Of a DNA stretch of 64,000 bases, positions 26,776 to 35,652 are shown piece after piece; position 1 is the stretch's first letter; each line of letters opens with the position of its first letter. Source of the DNA: CAVZBW01 sp963778465 (GTDB taxonomy: Bacteria > Actinomycetota > Acidimicrobiia > Acidimicrobiales > RAAP-2); contig CAVZUK010000002.1 in the NCBI GenBank assembly GCA_963778465.1, positions 806,001 through 870,000 of the forward strand. The letters run 5' to 3'. Below the pieces are notes generated by a model that worked only from the letters and a program-made list of their open reading frames with translations, was not told where the DNA came from and ran no database searches. The position numbers and the translations under genes are program-made.

Positions 26776-26826
26776 TCCCGAGCGCAGGGTGCTTCCCAGA
26801 CCAGATCGACGAGGAAAGGAAGCACC

Positions 26827-27756
26827 ATGATCGAGGCAAACCACCTCACCAAGCGCTACGGCAAGACCGTGGCCGTCAATGAGGTCTCCTTTACCGTCCG
26901 GCCCGGGCAGGTGACCGGCTTCCTCGGCCCCAACGGGGCCGGCAAGTCGACCACCATGCGCATGATCCTGGGCCTCGACACCCCGACCTCAGGCGAAGTC
27001 CGGGTGGACGGCAAGCCCTACCGCCAGCTGGCCGACCCCCTCCGGTCGGTCGGGGCGCTCTTGGACGCCAAAGCCATTGTCGGCGGCCGCAGTGCCGCCA
27101 ACCACCTCATGTGGCTGGCCGACAGCAACGGCATCCCCCGCCGACGGGTGGCCGAGGTGCTCGACATCGTCGGACTCAGCGACGTGGCCGGAAAGAGGGT
27201 CGGGACATTCTCGCTCGGCATGAACCAGCGGCTCGGCATCGCTGGCGCGCTGCTCGGCGACCCCGAGACCGTGATGTTCGACGAGCCGATCAACGGGCTC
27301 GACCCCGAGGGCATCCTGTGGATCCGCAACCTGATGAAGTCCCTGGCATCAGAAGGCCGCACGGTGTTCCTCTCGAGCCATCTCATGAGCGAGATGGCCC
27401 AGACCGCCGATCACCTGATCGTGATCGGTCGGGGCCGCATCATCGCCGACGCCGGCACCGAAGAGTTCATCAACCGGCACACTGCCTCGAGCGTCCGGGT
27501 CCGGGCCGTGGAGCAGGCCGACCTGGCTGAGGCCCTGACCCAGCGAGGCGCGCTGATCGAGCGTGGATCTGACGGCGCCATGGTCGTGACCGGAATGGAC
27601 TCCGCCACGATCGGCGCGGCCGCTCGTTCCCACGACATCACCCTCGTCGAGCTGGCCCCACTGGGATCGTCGCTCGAAGAGGCGTATTTCGACCTGACCA
27701 AGGACCAAACCGACTACCACGCCGGCCAGCTGGTCGGCGCAACCAAAGGAGCTTGA
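26827..27756 (+). CDS. ABC-2 exporter ATP-binding protein
   Basis: 309 residues, start supported by GAGGAAAGGAAGC upstream. Walker A FLGPNGAGKSTTMRM, signature FSLGMNQRLGIAG (LSxGM variant), Walker B ETVMFDEPINGLDPEG, and H-loop FLSSHLMSEM. Drug- or lipid-exporter-type (DrrA/BcrA-like). The permease gene begins 1 bp after its stop. The promoter carries the CTCAGG array, so expression is probably under the neighbouring SARP regulator. Confidence 0.93.
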   Translation: MIEANHLTKRYGKTVAVNEVSFTVRPGQVTGFLGPNGAGKSTTMRMILGLDTPTSGEVRVDGKPYRQLADPLRSVGALLDAKAIVGGRSAANHLMWLADSNGIPRRRVAEVLDIVGLSDVAGKRVGTFSLGMNQRLGIAGALLGDPETVMFDEPINGLDPEGILWIRNLMKSLASEGRTVFLSSHLMSEMAQTADHLIVIGRGRIIADAGTEEFINRHTASSVRVRAVEQADLAEALTQRGALIERGSDGAMVVTGMDSATIGAAARSHDITLVELAPLGSSLEEAYFDLTKDQTDYHAGQLVGATKGA

Positions 27757-27757
27757 C

Positions 27758-28588
27758 ATGAGCACTGCGACCCACACCATCGATGCGACTCACTTCACAC
27801 CCCCCGCTCCGCCGGTGCGGACTCCCAGGATCCGCAGGATTGCCAAGGCAGAGTGGACCAAGCTGCGCACCCTGCCTTCCACCTGGCGGACAGCGGTCAT
27901 GGCCATCGTCATCTCGGTTGCCCTGGGGGCGATCCTTTGTGTCTCCCAAGTCCAACAGTGGACGAAGATGACGGCGGGGCAGCGCCAGACGTTCGACCCA
28001 ACCGCCTGTTCCCTCTTCGGTATCGTCTTCGTCGGTGCCGTGCTGCTTGCGGCACTTGGAGTACGGGCCATGACTTCCGAGTACGTGACGGGGATGATTC
28101 GGTCCACCTTTGCCGCCACGCCCACGAGGCGGCGGGTACTGGCAGCCAAGGCTGGGGTCATTGCGGCGTTCGTGTTCCCGGTGGCGCTGCTGACTGCCGT
28201 GGTCAGCTTCGAAGTCGGCCAGCGGATCTTCACCGGCAAGCATCTCGAAGTGTCCTTCGCTCATCCCGGCGTCCTTCAAGCGGTGGTGTTCGGTGCCCTG
28301 GCGGTGAGCCTCATTGCCGTCATCGGGGTCGGTCTCGGCGGCCTCATCCGACACACCGCAGCAGCGACCACGGCACTGGTGCTGGTCATCGTGGGAGGCG
28401 TCACGCTCGGCCAGCTGCTTCCGGCCGGCCTTCGTCAGTACGTGCCCGGCACCGCGCTCCAGGCCGCCGTCACGGTCAACCACTCGGCGGGACTCCTGAG
28501 GCCAGGCACTGCCGTTGTGGTCCTCGGCGTCTATGCCGCCATCGCCTTGGCGGCGGCCTCGATCCGGATGTCGCACCGCGACGCCTGA
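27758..28588 (+). CDS. ABC-2 exporter permease
   Basis: 276 residues with about six membrane segments (for example VMAIVISVALGAILC, GIVFVGAVLLAALG, ALAVSLIAVIGVGLGGLI, TTALVLVIVGGVTLG). The N-terminal cytoplasmic tail contains AEWTKLRTLPSTW, common in ABC-2 permeases of actinobacteria, and TSEYVTGMIRSTFAATP matches the conserved cytoplasmic loop. Partner of the preceding ATPase; substrate unknown. Confidence 0.9.
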   Translation: MSTATHTIDATHFTPPAPPVRTPRIRRIAKAEWTKLRTLPSTWRTAVMAIVISVALGAILCVSQVQQWTKMTAGQRQTFDPTACSLFGIVFVGAVLLAALGVRAMTSEYVTGMIRSTFAATPTRRRVLAAKAGVIAAFVFPVALLTAVVSFEVGQRIFTGKHLEVSFAHPGVLQAVVFGALAVSLIAVIGVGLGGLIRHTAAATTALVLVIVGGVTLGQLLPAGLRQYVPGTALQAAVTVNHSAGLLRPGTAVVVLGVYAAIALAAASIRMSHRDA

Positions 28589-28651
28589 CCCACAACCGCA
28601 CAGATCGACCACCCGCCGGGTCCAACGAATCTCAATCGACTGGAGAAGTCA

Positions 28652-29370
28652 ATGAACAACGCCTTACGAACCCGCCAACGAATGTTCGCACTCGCTCTTC
28701 CCCTCACCGCAGCGCTCTACATCGGGGCGGAGGGTATCAATCCAAAGGGCACCGACCAGATCGTCACGACAACGGCGGTAGCGCTCAAGGTGTTGCCGAT
28801 TGCAGCCAAGCACCATACGCAGCTCTATGTCTCGGGCTCGCTCACCGAGCTGGCGCTCGGGGCCTTGATCATCTCCTATGGCGCAATCGCCATGCTGATC
28901 CGAAAGCGTGGGTCGACGGCTGCTACCATTGCGGTTCTGCTTGGCGGGATCGGTGCCTTCTGCGGTGTCGTCGTCAACGTCCTCGTCGGCATCAATCTCG
29001 CTGCTGCTGCGACAGCCCACGTGTCACACGATGCGGCTGCACGGCTTCTGGTCACGAACTTCAATTCGGGGCCAGGTCAGGCATTCACCGATGTCTACGC
29101 CTTCAGCGAGTTCGTGGCGCCGATCATCATGGGAGTCGCCCTCTGGCGTAGCGGTCGGGTGCCACGTTGGCTCGCCGTTCTCTTCGCGTTGGGCTTTGAG
29201 CTTGCCGAACAGACGGCTTCCGTCGGTCTCGCCAGGGTCATCCTGCAAATGGCGCCGTTCGCGCTGGCGATGGTCCTGCTCTCGGTTCGCATCTGGCGAG
29301 CGGCCGACCAAGTTGCGCCAGTCAGCGATGATCACGAGGCACGCTGGCAACGGCCTGATGTGGGAGCGTG
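28652..29370 (+). CDS. Multi-pass membrane protein of unknown function
   Basis: About 230 residues with six or so hydrophobic segments (MFALALPLTAALYIGAEG, LTELALGALIISYGAIAML, VLLGGIGAFCGVVVNVLVG, FVAPIIMGVALW). It resembles DUF4386-type membrane proteins only loosely. It is the third gene of the exporter operon. No stop codon occurs before the next gene in this frame, so the true C-terminus is uncertain and an indel near 29330 is likely; the end given is the approximate limit before the next start. Confidence 0.6.
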
Positions 29371-29375
29371 GGACA

Positions 29376-29946
29376 ATGGACGAAATGGCTCTGCTCCGTC
29401 GTGCTGGTTCCGAGTTCGAGCGTCGGCTCACCAGCATCACCCCCGACCAACTCTTGCGGCCGACCCCGTGCAGGAATGGACGGTGGGCGACCTGGTCAGC
29501 CACGTTGTCGGTGAAAGCATCATGTCGGTGCGCCTCCTCCACGGCGCCGACGCCGAGAGTGCGATGGTCGGGCTCGACGGCGACATTTTGGGCGTCGACG
29601 CATCCGCTGCCTTCGTCACGGCGGCGTCGGCCGAGTACGCGGCCTTTGAGGAATCCGGCGCCACGGAGCGGATCGTCCATCATCCGGCCATGGATATGCC
29701 CGGGGCCCAACTACTCGGGTTCAGGATCGGCGGCCTCACGTTGCACGCATGGGATCTGGCGCGCTGCGTGGTGGCGACGAGACCCTCGACTCGGAGCTGG
29801 TCGAGGCAGTCTGGGCGCAACTATCGCCGATGGCGCCGTTCATCGCGGAGACGGGTGTGTTCGGAGTCGGCCCAAGCGGGGAGGTTGGTCAAGAAGCCCC
29901 GCTGCAGGTGCGCCTTCTGGACCTGACGGGTCGCCGGCCTGGATGA
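29376..29946 (+). CDS. TIGR03086 / mycothiol-dependent maleylpyruvate isomerase-like protein, two frameshifts
   Basis: About 190 residues when two missing bases are restored (near 29470 and 29765). Segments in order: LLRRAGSEFERRLTSITPDQ, then EWTVGDLVSHVVGES, the family hallmark helix with metal-binding His, HAWDLAR at about two thirds, and an end rich in acidic and Leu residues. The fold is DinB-like. Members often act with mycothiol. Same strand as the exporter genes. Both indels are single bases, so the gene may be intact in reality. Confidence 0.65.
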
Positions 29947-30140
29947 GGTGTTAGGCAAGAGGGTACCATGCGAGCTGCGATCCACCCAGAGTCCGAGAGC
30001 CTGGGCAGGCGGTATTCGTCGTGATCCTCTGAGTGACAAGAGCGGCGGTCGTGGCGCTAGCTACTTCGCGAGCTCACCGTTCGCGGCAGGACCGCCACCG
30101 TGGAATTCCCTATGCGATGACAGGAAAGAGAGATAACCGA

Positions 30141-30392
30141 ATGGCTCGATATATCGGTGACGACAATGGCAGGCGAATCGAGGTGGTGACGCACTGGACC
30201 ACGAAGTGCGAGCTACTCGTTGACGGCCAGCAGGTGGACTCGGGCGCTACGCCCCTTCTGGGCGGAACGCTGAAGCTAGCCGACACGGTCAGTGGGACGA
30301 TGGTGAATGTGACGTCTGGAAACGGTCTCCGTCCGGAGGTTGTCCTACTCGCTGACGGCGAGGAGCGGCCTCTTTCCCGAGAGAAAGTCTGA
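30141..30392 (+). CDS. Small conserved protein of unknown function
   Basis: 83 residues, ATG preceded by CAGGAAAGAGA. Predominantly beta-type sequence (RRIEVVTHWTTKCELLVDG, TLKLADTVSGTMVNVTSG), no signal peptide or membrane segment. No family is recognised. It stands alone, with about 190 bp free upstream and 260 bp downstream. Confidence 0.6.
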   Translation: MARYIGDDNGRRIEVVTHWTTKCELLVDGQQVDSGATPLLGGTLKLADTVSGTMVNVTSGNGLRPEVVLLADGEERPLSREKV

Positions 30393-30621
30393 CGGACCAA
30401 GGCGCCCCCGCTGGCCTGCCTCATCCCGACCGCCTCCACCTTCGGGTGCCTAACCCGAAGGTTGGTGTTCAGGTCGAGGTGAGATCGAGTCTCCGTAAAC
30501 TCCTCGATGGAGAGGCCCGCTTCCGGCAAGCAAGCGCGTGGACCAAGTGACCCGGAGAATCGTGTCCTCTGGCAGGCCATCTGGGGCACTCCGGTGTGGC
30601 GATCTGCTGTGTCAGTTCAGG

Positions 30622-30662
30622 TTGACAAATCCACGCCTGTCAGTCCATACTGACAGGCGTGG
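30622..30662 (+). promoter_or_regulatory. Promoter with 13-bp palindromic operator over a leaderless start
   Basis: TTGACA at 30622-30627 and CATACT at 30646-30651 are separated by 18 bp. A perfect inverted repeat, CCACGCCTGTCAG (30631-30643) and CTGACAGGCGTGG (30650-30662), covers the spacer, the -10 and the GTG start at 30659. Transcription should begin within a base or two of that GTG, so the mRNA is probably leaderless. A repressor bound here would block the polymerase directly; the HTH protein it precedes is the obvious candidate. Confidence 0.72.
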
Positions 30663-30871
30663 ACATCGAAGAACTCAGCGTGAATCTCTCGTCGGATGAC
30701 CCGGCAATTGGGCTTCGCGCCTCGTTGGCGCTCCATCGCCTGGCTGAGAGGGTCGAGGCGAACCAGGTCGCGTCGGCCCGGGAAAAGGGCTGGTCGTGGC
30801 AGCAGATCGGAGACGCTTTGGGCGTCACCCGCCAATCGGTGCACACCAAATACAACAAGGAGACATCATGA
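30659..30871 (+). CDS. Small HTH protein, likely autoregulator of the Clp-N/ABC operon
   Basis: 70 residues from GTG. The C-terminal half is a clear helix-turn-helix, AREKGWSWQQIGDALGVTRQ followed by SVHTKYNK. The N-terminal half is acidic. No ligand domain. The stop overlaps the next start (ATGA), and a perfect palindrome lies across its promoter. Such HTH plus Clp-N pairs occur in other actinobacteria next to ABC transporters, as I recall. Confidence 0.8.
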   Translation: MDIEELSVNLSSDDPAIGLRASLALHRLAERVEANQVASAREKGWSWQQIGDALGVTRQSVHTKYNKETS

Positions 30872-31404
30872 CCACCGAACCCGTTGCGCCAGAGACGCTT
30901 CACGCCTGGGCCATCTACCTGCAGGCCAGTGAGGAGGCTCGTCGCCGGGGTGATCGCCGAACTGGCACCGATCACATCTTGCTCGCCTTGTTCGAGGATC
31001 CCTCGGTCGAAGCCGTGCTGGGCGTGAGCCTGCAACAGGCTCGCCAGGCCCTCGACTCGCTCGATCGCGAAGCCCTGGCCGCCCTGGGTCTGGGATCCGG
31101 CGCCGACGCTCCCGCGCTGCCGATGCGCGCCGTGCCAAAGAAGCCGAGGATCAGAGACGTCGCTAAAAAAGATCGCTTCCGCATGACGCCCGCAGCAAAG
31201 AGAGTGCTGGAGGAAGCGTACAAGCCCAAGGGTCATCGGAAGCTCCAGGTCACCGGCCTCGAGGTGCTGGCCCAGATCCTCGCTCTCCAACCACCAGATC
31301 CTGCGGCGGTGCTGCTGGGCGCTCTCGGCGTGAACACGTCAGACGTGCTGCACGAGCTCGCATCCGCTCTCGCTCAACCTGACCAGACAGGGGGACGCAG
31401 GTGA
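30868..31404 (+). CDS. Stand-alone Clp N-terminal (Clp-R) domain protein
   Basis: 178 residues, start with AAGGAGA upstream and overlapping the HTH stop. Two Clp-N repeats: WAIYLQASEEARRRGDRRTG then TDHILLALFEDP (first), and MTPAAKRVLEEAYK with VTGLEVLAQILAL (second). Clp-N domains bind substrates or adaptors of ClpA/C-type unfoldases; no AAA module is attached. It might sense misfolded or modified protein and pass the signal to the HTH partner; this is inference. Confidence 0.85.
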   Translation: MTTEPVAPETLHAWAIYLQASEEARRRGDRRTGTDHILLALFEDPSVEAVLGVSLQQARQALDSLDREALAALGLGSGADAPALPMRAVPKKPRIRDVAKKDRFRMTPAAKRVLEEAYKPKGHRKLQVTGLEVLAQILALQPPDPAAVLLGALGVNTSDVLHELASALAQPDQTGGRR

Positions 31405-32298
31405 CAGCGGTCGTCAAAGCCGAGTCGTTGACCAAGCGCTTCGGTGAGGTCTCAGCGGTCACGGATCTGTCGTTTGCGTTGGAGGCTGGGACGATCACGG
31501 GCTTTCTCGGACCGAACGGCGCTGGCAAGACGACGACGCTGCGGATGATCCTGGGCCTGGCGGCGCCGACGAGTGGACGAGCACTGGTGTTCGATCATCG
31601 GTACGCGGCGTTGCCGCGTGCGGCGCTGCGGATCGGTGCCGTGCTCGAGGCGACCGACTTCCATCCCGGCCGAACGGGGCGCGATCACCTGCGGATGCTC
31701 GGCCAAGCCGTCGATGTTCCTGACTCACGTGCGGACGAGGTGTTGCGCCTGGTGGAGCTCACCGACGCCGCCCACCGGCGTGTGAAGGGATATTCGCTGG
31801 GGATGCGGCAGCGGCTCGGGCTCGCGGTGGCGCTGCTCGGCGACCCGGAGCTGCTGATCCTCGACGAGCCGGCCAACGGGCTCGACCCGGAGGGCGTTCG
31901 CTGGCTGCGGGACTTCCTGCACAGCCTGGCCGCAGAGGGCCGCACGGTGCTCATCTCGAGCCATGTGCTCGCCGAGGTCGCCCAGACCGTCGACCAGGTG
32001 CTCATCATCAGTCGCGGGCAGCTGGTGATCGAGTCCTCGCTGGCAGAGCTGACCGCCCGTGCCGGCGGCGCGGTGCGCGTCCGCAGCGGCGAATCCGTAG
32101 CAGCTCACCAAGGCGCTGCGTGACCAGGCGCTACAGGTGACGACGGGTACCGACCACGCGCTGCTCGTCCACGGAGCATCGAGCGAGCGGATCGGTGAGA
32201 TCGCCTTCGCCGCCGGCGTCCCGGTTCACGAGCTGGTCAACGATGCAGGCGGGCTGGAGGACATCTTCCTCGAACTGACCTCGGAGGCACCGGCATGA
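31401..32298 (+). CDS. ABC-2 exporter ATP-binding protein, frameshift near the 3' end
   Basis: About 298 residues if one extra base around 32090-32110 is removed. Walker A GFLGPNGAGKTTTLRMIL, signature YSLGMRQRLGLA, Walker B LLILDEPANGLDPEG, H-loop LISSHVLAEVAQ. Without correction it stops at 32121 after about 240 residues; the remaining frame reads LTKALRDQALQVTTGTDHAL and ends LEDIFLELTSEAPA as expected. Overlaps the Clp-N stop (GTGA) and the permease start (ATGA), so all four genes are translationally coupled. Confidence 0.88.
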
Positions 32299-33029
32299 TC
32301 GCGCAGATCAGGGCAGAGCTCTTGAAGATTCGCTCGACCCGGACCACGATCGGGCTGATCCTCGGGATGATCGCGCTGATCGTGCTCATCACGCTGCTCA
32401 CCGGGCTGCTCACCCACCCAAGCGGGCTTGCCAGCAAAGAGGATCAGCGTGAGCTGCTGAGTCTGAGCAGTCTCGCCGGCGTATTCTCCGCACTTGCTGG
32501 AGTGTTGCTGGTGACCAGCGAGTACCGCTTCGGCACGATCCGTCCGACGATCCTGTTCAATCCCGCCCGCTCACACGTGCTCGCCGCCAAGGTCGTCGCG
32601 GGCGCATTGGCCGGACTCGTATTCGGGGTCCTCGGCGAGGCGATCGGCTGGGCGATCGGTTACGCGATCCTCGACGGGCGTGGCATCACGATCGTGCTCA
32701 GCAGCGGCGACATTCTGCTGCTCACGCTCGGCGGGCTTGCCGGCGCGGCCCTGTGGGGCGCGATCGGCGCCGGCCTCGGAGCGATCATCCACAACCAAGT
32801 CGGCGCAATCATCACCCTGCTCGCCTGGGGCCTCGTCGTCGACAACCTCTTATTCGGCCTCGTCCCCTCGGTCGGACGGTTCATGCCAACCCGTGCCTCG
32901 GACGCACTCATGGGCCTGCGAGTCCATCACCTGGTCTCGCCAGGCGTGGGCGCGATCACCTTGATCGCCTGGGCCGGCGCACTGGCAGTCGTCGGTATCG
33001 CCCTGTCCGTTCGGCAGGACATCAACTGA
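32295..33029 (+). CDS. ABC-2 exporter permease
   Basis: 244 residues, six hydrophobic segments (IGLILGMIALIVLITLLTG, SSLAGVFSALAGVLLVTSEY, VVAGALAGLVFGVLGEAIG, ITLIAWAGALAVVGIALSV). The cytoplasmic loop TSEYRFGTIRPTILFNPAR fits the family. Last gene of the HTH-ClpN-ABC operon. Its 3' end overlaps, on the other strand, the tail of the truncated SARP gene. Confidence 0.9.
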   Translation: MIAQIRAELLKIRSTRTTIGLILGMIALIVLITLLTGLLTHPSGLASKEDQRELLSLSSLAGVFSALAGVLLVTSEYRFGTIRPTILFNPARSHVLAAKVVAGALAGLVFGVLGEAIGWAIGYAILDGRGITIVLSSGDILLLTLGGLAGAALWGAIGAGLGAIIHNQVGAIITLLAWGLVVDNLLFGLVPSVGRFMPTRASDALMGLRVHHLVSPGVGAITLIAWAGALAVVGIALSVRQDIN

Positions 33030-34039
33030 CTCCTTGGGTGACCGGCATGGGTCACGACTACGTAAGACCAGTGACTAGGAGGCCCTGGCAACGCCATCGG
33101 TGACCGAGACTGAGGTCCGGCCACGATCGAGCACAGCGACCAGGCGTCGCCCTGATTTGCTTCGTGATGCGCCTCCTCCATCTCCTGCAGGCTGTAGGGA
33201 TTGCACTCGCGATCGACTATGACGCCTATCTCCAATTCCTCGGCCAGGTTGCCTGACACAGATGGCAAAGTCGGGGCCCGGGGCAGTGGTGGTTGCTCGG
33301 CGACGAGGGACGGGTCGTAGTCCAGGACGCGGGTTTCCAACTCACGCAGGCTCGAGCCCGGGTCGACCCCGAGCTCGTCGACCAGTCGGTCACGGATCTC
33401 GGTATAGGCCCGCAACGCCTCGGCTTGGCGCCCAGCTCTATAGAGCGCCAGCATGAGCAGCTCCCAAAAGCGCTCGCGTAGCGGGTGGTCCCGGCACAGC
33501 GCTTCGAGCCCGCCCACCAGCTCGTTGTGATGGCCAAGCTCCAGGTCGGCTTCGACTCGGTACTCGGTCGCCACCAGGGCCAACTCGTTGAGATGGGCCC
33601 GCTCGGCGTCGGCGAAACCGGCGTAGGCGAACTCGGACAGCGGCTCGCCGCGACGCAACCGGAGGGCGTCACCGAGCACGGCGGACGCCCGGGCTACCTC
33701 GCCCCCAGTACTCAGGCGGCGCCCTTCGGCTACCAAGTCCTCGAATCGGGCTGCGTCCAGGTCAGCGGCGTTGATATCGAGCGCATAGCCGGATTCGGAG
33801 GTGACGATGGCGGAGGCTCCGAGAGTTCGGCGCAGTTGCACGATCTGGGCCTGCAAGGCGTTGGCCGGCTTGGCGGTCTGCCCGTCCCCCCAGAGCTGGT
33901 CGATCAGGCAGTCGGCGCTGACCGGATTCCCCCGGTTGAGCGCCAGGAGCGCCAGGAGGGCCCGCTGCTTGGCGCCACGAACGGGTATCGCCACATCCCC
34001 TCTGACCACCTCGAACGCTCCGACGAGCTTCACTTCCAC
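32927..34039 (-). CDS. Truncated SARP paralogue (DNA-binding + BTAD only)
   Basis: The first 265 residues are nearly identical to the large SARP at 26691 (EVVRGDVAIPVRGAKQRALL; RLRRGEPLSEFAYAGFADAE). Similarity ends near 33240, before the NB-ARC domain, and about 100 unrelated residues follow, reading through the 3' end of the convergent permease gene. The product keeps the complete DNA-binding and BTAD parts, like small SARPs, and could bind the same CTCAGG sites without NB-ARC control. It probably arose by segmental duplication and deletion. Confidence 0.75.
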   Translation of the reverse strand: MEVKLVGAFEVVRGDVAIPVRGAKQRALLALLALNRGNPVSADCLIDQLWGDGQTAKPANALQAQIVQLRRTLGASAIVTSESGYALDINAADLDAARFEDLVAEGRRLSTGGEVARASAVLGDALRLRRGEPLSEFAYAGFADAERAHLNELALVATEYRVEADLELGHHNELVGGLEALCRDHPLRERFWELLMLALYRAGRQAEALRAYTEIRDRLVDELGVDPGSSLRELETRVLDYDPSLVAEQPPLPRAPTLPSVSGNLAEELEIGVIVDRECNPYSLQEMEEAHHEANQGDAWSLCSIVAGPQSRSPMALPGPPSHWSYVVVTHAGHPRSQLMSCRTDRAIPTTASAPAQAIKVIAPTPGETR

Positions 34040-34099
34040 GCTCCCACGGTATGAACGAAATTGCCGGGCATTCGTACGACCCTGCGACCTGTGGCTTCG

Positions 34100-34275
34100 T
34101 CGGGCACCGAACCCGAAGGTGGGTCGAGCGCGCTGTGATTCATTGTCGACGGGCAGCGCCGGGATCGCTATTAAAGAGCAGGACAGTGCCGTAGCGGCTG
34201 CATTATGCAGGGTCTGCTACCACGGCTTTTGCTCGACCAGAGGCGCGAACGTCGATGAGCGAGCGATGTCACCTC
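34100..34275 (+). repeat. 176-bp dispersed non-coding repeat, copy B
   Basis: Counterpart of 22391-22566. It lies just upstream of the truncated SARP start. The rest of 34040-34451 holds no recognisable gene. Confidence 0.8.
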
Positions 34276-34451
34276 CACTCCGACTATGAACTGGGGCGAC
34301 GCCCCGTCCTGTGGAACGGTGCGCGAACCGTTGGCTACGTCTCCTGGTTGGCAACCGTGAGCCGAGCGAGTCGGTCGTTGGTCTCTCCTCTCTGAGAGCA
34401 CATTCGACGCGGGTGGTTTCCATCGCCCGCTCGATAGCCCGCCTGAACCCG

Positions 34452-35357
34452 TCACTCAGCCCTCGGCTCCTCCTCGAGCCAGGTAATCACCTTCTGCACT
34501 CCGTCGATCGGCAACGGCGTCGGGCTCACCCAGTAGTACCCCTTCTCGCCCGGTCGCAGCGTCGGCAACACAGCCTTGACAAGCTCGTCGAACTCATCCA
34601 CGCGGTCACCGATGATGGGGAGGAGATACCCCCGGTTCAGCCAAGACGAGCCGTTCGTGTAGACGACGAAGTTCGAAACGAGTCGAGAGACCACAGGCGA
34701 AGAGCGGTCGAGAGAGACGTTACGGGCGCCGAGGCGAATCGACCCGCTCGACGACGTCCACCAGTCGCATAGAGACCGAACTGCCTCGCGAACCGGAACA
34801 TCCACGCGGCCCAGGAACTCCTCCAGGCTGGAAAGGCGGTCGGCAGGGGGCTTCTGAATGGTCTCGGTCCAAGAGTTGGGGGCTTCCAACACGGTGAAGC
34901 GAGGGATGTGGAAGGCCTCCACCTTCTCCACGGCTACCTGGACCAAGTGGACCCCGATGCGGCTCGCCGCCTCGGAGCGCTCCGCGACGTCGTTCAGGTA
35001 CCGGGCGACGGCGCAGAACTCGGGCAAGTGATCCTCAGCCACGACCACGAGGTCGTTTGCCTCGAGTCCGACGGCATAGGCCAGGCCACGGGTCAGGTGG
35101 TCGTGGTCAGTTCTTCCGAACTGGTTCTCGACGGCGACCAGCTCTCCCGTCGGGCGACGGGCGAGGAGGTCGAGCGATCGCAGGGTCCCGGGTACTGCTC
35201 GCTCTCGCTCGACGAGCTCCAGGCGCCCGAGCCCGAGCACGTCGAGAACGCCGAGGTTCTCGGCCAACCAAGGAGTGAAGTCCTTCGCCTCCGAGGGCCA
35301 GACCTCCGTGATCGACGGCAGCGGCTCGGGGATTCGAAGGGTCGAGATGTCGGGCAC
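34452..35357 (-). CDS. PD-(D/E)XK nuclease-like protein
   Basis: 301 residues from a GTG at 35357 (an ATG 26 codons upstream adds only low-complexity sequence). The core is LDLLARRPTGELVAVENQFG, with D...ExQ, followed by TDHDHLTRGLAYAVGLEAND and LVVVAEDHLPEF, a fold seen in restriction-like nucleases related to DUF4268-type proteins. The usual Lys of the ExK motif is Gln, which still occurs in active members. A second domain (residues about 170-301) has a beta-rich pattern. No partner methylase is nearby. A defence or repair role is plausible. Confidence 0.65.
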   Translation of the reverse strand: MPDISTLRIPEPLPSITEVWPSEAKDFTPWLAENLGVLDVLGLGRLELVERERAVPGTLRSLDLLARRPTGELVAVENQFGRTDHDHLTRGLAYAVGLEANDLVVVAEDHLPEFCAVARYLNDVAERSEAASRIGVHLVQVAVEKVEAFHIPRFTVLEAPNSWTETIQKPPADRLSSLEEFLGRVDVPVREAVRSLCDWWTSSSGSIRLGARNVSLDRSSPVVSRLVSNFVVYTNGSSWLNRGYLLPIIGDRVDEFDELVKAVLPTLRPGEKGYYWVSPTPLPIDGVQKVITWLEEEPRAE

Positions 35358-35652
35358 AGGCGAGAGGTTAGGGGGATGTGGGCTACCCGATCTCTCCGGC
35401 TTGGGCCTATCGCGACCCCTTGTAGATCGGCCCACCCGTGAACTGAGCCCGTTCCCACCGGTGACGATGACAGCGGACTGGCCAGCGGCTCAGGCCGACC
35501 GAGACGCTGGACCTTTTTGCGATTGAACTGCCTGGTGATGGCCCTCCCGGCAGAGCACAGCCTGGGCTCGGCGACAGCGGTTGGGCGTGCCGGATCGTCG
35601 GCCAGCACCTTTTGGAAGGGTTGCTCCAACGCAGGTCGATCGCGGCTCCAGC

